Below, in pieces: positions 5,860 to 7,723 of a stretch of DNA of 7,723 bases. Source of the DNA: an uncultured Subdoligranulum sp. Lineage in GTDB: Bacteria > Bacillota > Clostridia > Christensenellales > CAG-314. Each line of letters opens with the position of its first letter. Position 1 is the stretch's first letter. Where the stretch lies: the NCBI GenBank assembly GCA_900551395.1, contig URVX01000048.1:1-7723 (forward strand), in the 5' to 3' direction. A program made the position numbers and the translations under genes. The notes under the pieces were generated by a model. The model saw only the letters and a list, made by a program, of their open reading frames with translations. It had not been told where the DNA came from and did not search any database.

Positions 5860-6939
5860 ATGAAAATCATACATTGCGCGGATTTGCACCTCGACTCCAG
5901 ACTGACGGGGCTTAATCACAACAAAGCGATAACCCGCAGGCAGGAGCTGGTGGACACCTTCAGAAATCTTACCGTGCAGGCAGGCGAAAACAAAATCGAC
6001 GCCGTTGTCATAGCGGGCGACCTGTTCGACGACAGGTACGCCTCCGCGCGTACCAAAAACGAAGTTGCGGACATCTTCGCCGCCGCCGTCGACGTGCAGT
6101 TTTATCTGCTGGCGGGCAATCACGACTCGGGTACGTTCGACGACGCTTTTGCAAAAAGGCTGCCCGCAAACGTGCACATATTCGGCAAAAACGGCGTTAC
6201 GCGCTTCGATTTGGAGGATGTCAGCTTTTTCGGAGCGGAAGGCGAAAGCCTTTCTGCCGTTTCGTTGAAAAACATCGAAATGGACCCCTGCCGCTTCAAC
6301 GTGCTGGTAACTCACGCCGACCTTGCGGCAAAGAGCGCTTACGGCGGGCTTGACCTCAGGCTTCTTGCGGACAAGCCGGTGGACTACGTCGCTTTGGGGC
6401 ACATTCACCGCCCCTATCTGACAAAGGCGGGACGCGGGCACGCGGCTTATTCCGGCTGTCTGGAATGCAGGGGCTTCGACGAGCCGGGCGAGCACGGCTT
6501 TTATCTGATAAAAACCCACCTTAAGGCGGACGACCCCAACAGAATAGTTTTCGTGCCCTTCACTTCACGCGTGTGCTACGAAATCGACCTGGACGTGTCC
6601 GACGCGGACAGCCGCACCGCGCTGCTCAAAAAAGCGGAGGAAGCCCTTTGCGGCGTGCGTCCCGAAGACCTTGTCTGCGTCACGCTGACCGGAGAAGCCT
6701 CCGAGGGACTGGACGCGGAAACCGCTCTCACCCCCTTTCTGGAAAGCAGATTTTTTGCCGTCAGACTCAAAAACAAAACGAGGCTTAAAATAGACGCGGC
6801 AAAATATGCGGACGACGTATCCCTCAAAGCGGAGTTTGTGCGCAAAGCCTGCAAAGCGGGACTGGACGACGACGCGCTCAGGGACGTTCTCTCCTACGGC
6901 TTCAACGCCCTGACCAACGAGGAGATAGATTTGCTGTGA
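5860..6939 (+). CDS. SbcD/Mre11-family DNA repair metallophosphoesterase (YhaO-like)
   Basis: The protein has 359 residues and begins MKIIHCADLHLDS, the usual start of this family. All phosphoesterase motifs are present: D8-x-H10, GD at 53-54 (VIAGDLFDD), GNHD at 86-89, H152 (VLVTHADL) and GHIH at 180-183. These residues bind the two catalytic metal ions (typically Mn) used for DNA 3'-5' exonuclease and endonuclease action. A C-terminal part of about 150 residues is less conserved and probably contacts the ATPase partner. There is no ribosome binding site before the ATG (sequence ATAATTTACTT), consistent with leaderless translation from the promoter at 5825-5853. The gene overlaps the following ATPase gene by 4 nt, the expected nuclease-ATPase pairing. 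It is somewhat shorter than B. subtilis YhaO, but no motif is missing. The family call is firm; the exact substrate is inferred. Confidence 0.93.
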   Translation: MKIIHCADLHLDSRLTGLNHNKAITRRQELVDTFRNLTVQAGENKIDAVVIAGDLFDDRYASARTKNEVADIFAAAVDVQFYLLAGNHDSGTFDDAFAKRLPANVHIFGKNGVTRFDLEDVSFFGAEGESLSAVSLKNIEMDPCRFNVLVTHADLAAKSAYGGLDLRLLADKPVDYVALGHIHRPYLTKAGRGHAAYSGCLECRGFDEPGEHGFYLIKTHLKADDPNRIVFVPFTSRVCYEIDLDVSDADSRTALLKKAEEALCGVRPEDLVCVTLTGEASEGLDAETALTPFLESRFFAVRLKNKTRLKIDAAKYADDVSLKAEFVRKACKAGLDDDALRDVLSYGFNALTNEEIDLL

Positions 6940-7723
6940 AAATCAAGGAAATTTACGTCAAAGGCTTCGGCTGTCTTGCCGATTTCCGCAAGGAATTTCA
7001 CGACGGCTTCAACGCCGTAACGGAAAACAACGGCTTCGGCAAAACAACGCTGGCAGCATTTGTCAAAGCAATGTTTTACTCTTTAAATTACACTCGCGCC
7101 TCCGCTGTTGAAGAAAACGAGCTGAAACGCTTCCGTCCCTGGAACAGCGCCGAAAAGTTCGGCGGCAGCGTCACCTTCGAGCACGAAGGAAAGCTGTATC
7201 GCATAGAAAGAAGCTTCGGCTCGACTCAAAAGGACGAAACGGCGTTTCTCATAGACTTTGAAAAAAACAAAAAAACAGACGTCACTCGGACAGAACTCGG
7301 CAAGCGTTTATTCGGTATAGATGCGGCGGCTTTTGAAAGATGTCTTTATATCCCTCAAAAACGGACGGAAATCAAAAGCAACGACAGCTTTGTGGAAAAG
7401 CTGAGCAATCTTCTGGACAATGCGGACGACAACAACAATTTCACCTCCGCCATGACAAGACTCAGGGATTTTTCCAGAAAGCTCAAGCTTGAAAGAGGCA
7501 GCGGCGGTCTGATTTCGGAAGCGGAGCGCGAAAAGCAGCAGCTGGAAATAAGGCTTTCCGCGCAGGAGGAAGCGCAGAAAAAGCTGGAAGAAAATCAGCG
7601 GCAGACGCTTTCGGCGCTGCGCGAAACGGAAGCAAAGAAAAAACAGCTCGGTTCGCTGGAAGCTCGCCTAAACGCTCTGGAAAAGCAAAAACAAAACGCG
7701 CAGGCGGAGGGACTCAGACGAAT
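6936..7723 (+). CDS. Rad50/SbcC-like AAA ATPase (YhaN-type), N-terminal part
   Basis: The frame begins at GTG 6936-6938, overlapping the preceding TGA as GTGA, and remains open for 262 codons to the right edge. GGAG (6921-6924) lies 11 nt upstream. The N-terminus KIKEIYVKGFGCLADF leads into a Walker A motif, ENNGFGKTTL, with K36 as the ATP-binding lysine. A Q-loop is visible at LYIPQKR (Q141). From about residue 185 the sequence becomes Lys/Glu/Gln/Leu-rich with heptad character, the start of the long coiled coil of Rad50/SbcC/SMC-like proteins. The signature motif, Walker B and second half of the coil lie outside the window. With the upstream metallophosphoesterase it should form an ATP-dependent complex that processes broken or blocked DNA ends. 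The overlap implies translational coupling and near-equal synthesis. The subfamily (YhaN, SbcC or another gut-type variant) cannot be settled from this part. Confidence 0.9.
   Translation, partial: MKIKEIYVKGFGCLADFRKEFHDGFNAVTENNGFGKTTLAAFVKAMFYSLNYTRASAVEENELKRFRPWNSAEKFGGSVTFEHEGKLYRIERSFGSTQKDETAFLIDFEKNKKTDVTRTELGKRLFGIDAAAFERCLYIPQKRTEIKSNDSFVEKLSNLLDNADDNNNFTSAMTRLRDFSRKLKLERGSGGLISEAEREKQQLEIRLSAQEEAQKKLEENQRQTLSALRETEAKKKQLGSLEARLNALEKQKQNAQAEGLRR

Noticed and set aside
5854..6519. 221-codon open frame on the minus strand
   Set aside because: It is antisense to the metallophosphoesterase, whose catalytic motifs are all intact on the plus strand.

Overview
The window (7,723 bp) looks like chromosomal DNA of a low-to-moderate GC Gram-positive bacterium, most likely a gut- or rumen-type member of the Clostridia. 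The basis is AGGAG-type ribosome binding sites, sigma-A-like promoters with extended -10 (TGn) elements, a lipobox lipoprotein with BspA-like leucine-rich repeats, and a Bacillus/Clostridia-style YhaO/YhaN nuclease-ATPase pair. This assignment is inferred from sequence character only.

Left block (1-2302, minus strand): a promoter near 2274-2302 drives an SPFH/band-7 protein (1158-2222) with two C-terminal zinc ribbons. A short hairpin with a T-run follows, then a second zinc-ribbon protein with a C-terminal membrane segment (1-1100, cut by the window edge). The pair resembles the YdjI/YdjG partners of the PspA membrane-stress system of Bacillus subtilis. No PspA gene is visible here.

Middle block (2385-5593, plus strand): a divergent promoter starts a roughly 207-nt leader predicted to contain several hairpins, and possibly a 30-codon ORF. 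It leads into a two-gene operon. The first gene encodes a secreted, cysteine-rich protein that I do not recognise (2627-3910). The second encodes a lipoprotein with a fibronectin-III-like domain, about eight BspA-type leucine-rich repeats and an InlB-B-like C-terminus (3946-5541). A strong bidirectional terminator closes the unit. It is probably a cell-surface module and is the least explained part of the window.

Right block (5594-7723, plus strand): a non-coding gap of about 230 bp precedes a near-consensus promoter placed so close to the next start codon that the mRNA should be leaderless. It drives an SbcD/Mre11-type metallophosphoesterase (5860-6939). This gene is translationally coupled through a GTGA overlap to a Rad50/SbcC-like ATPase (6936 to the right edge), the two presumably acting together in DNA double-strand-end processing.

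I see no tRNA, rRNA, CRISPR array, transposase or attachment site. The best candidates for something new are the secreted-protein/LRR-lipoprotein operon with its structured leader, and the predicted leaderless transcript of the repair genes.
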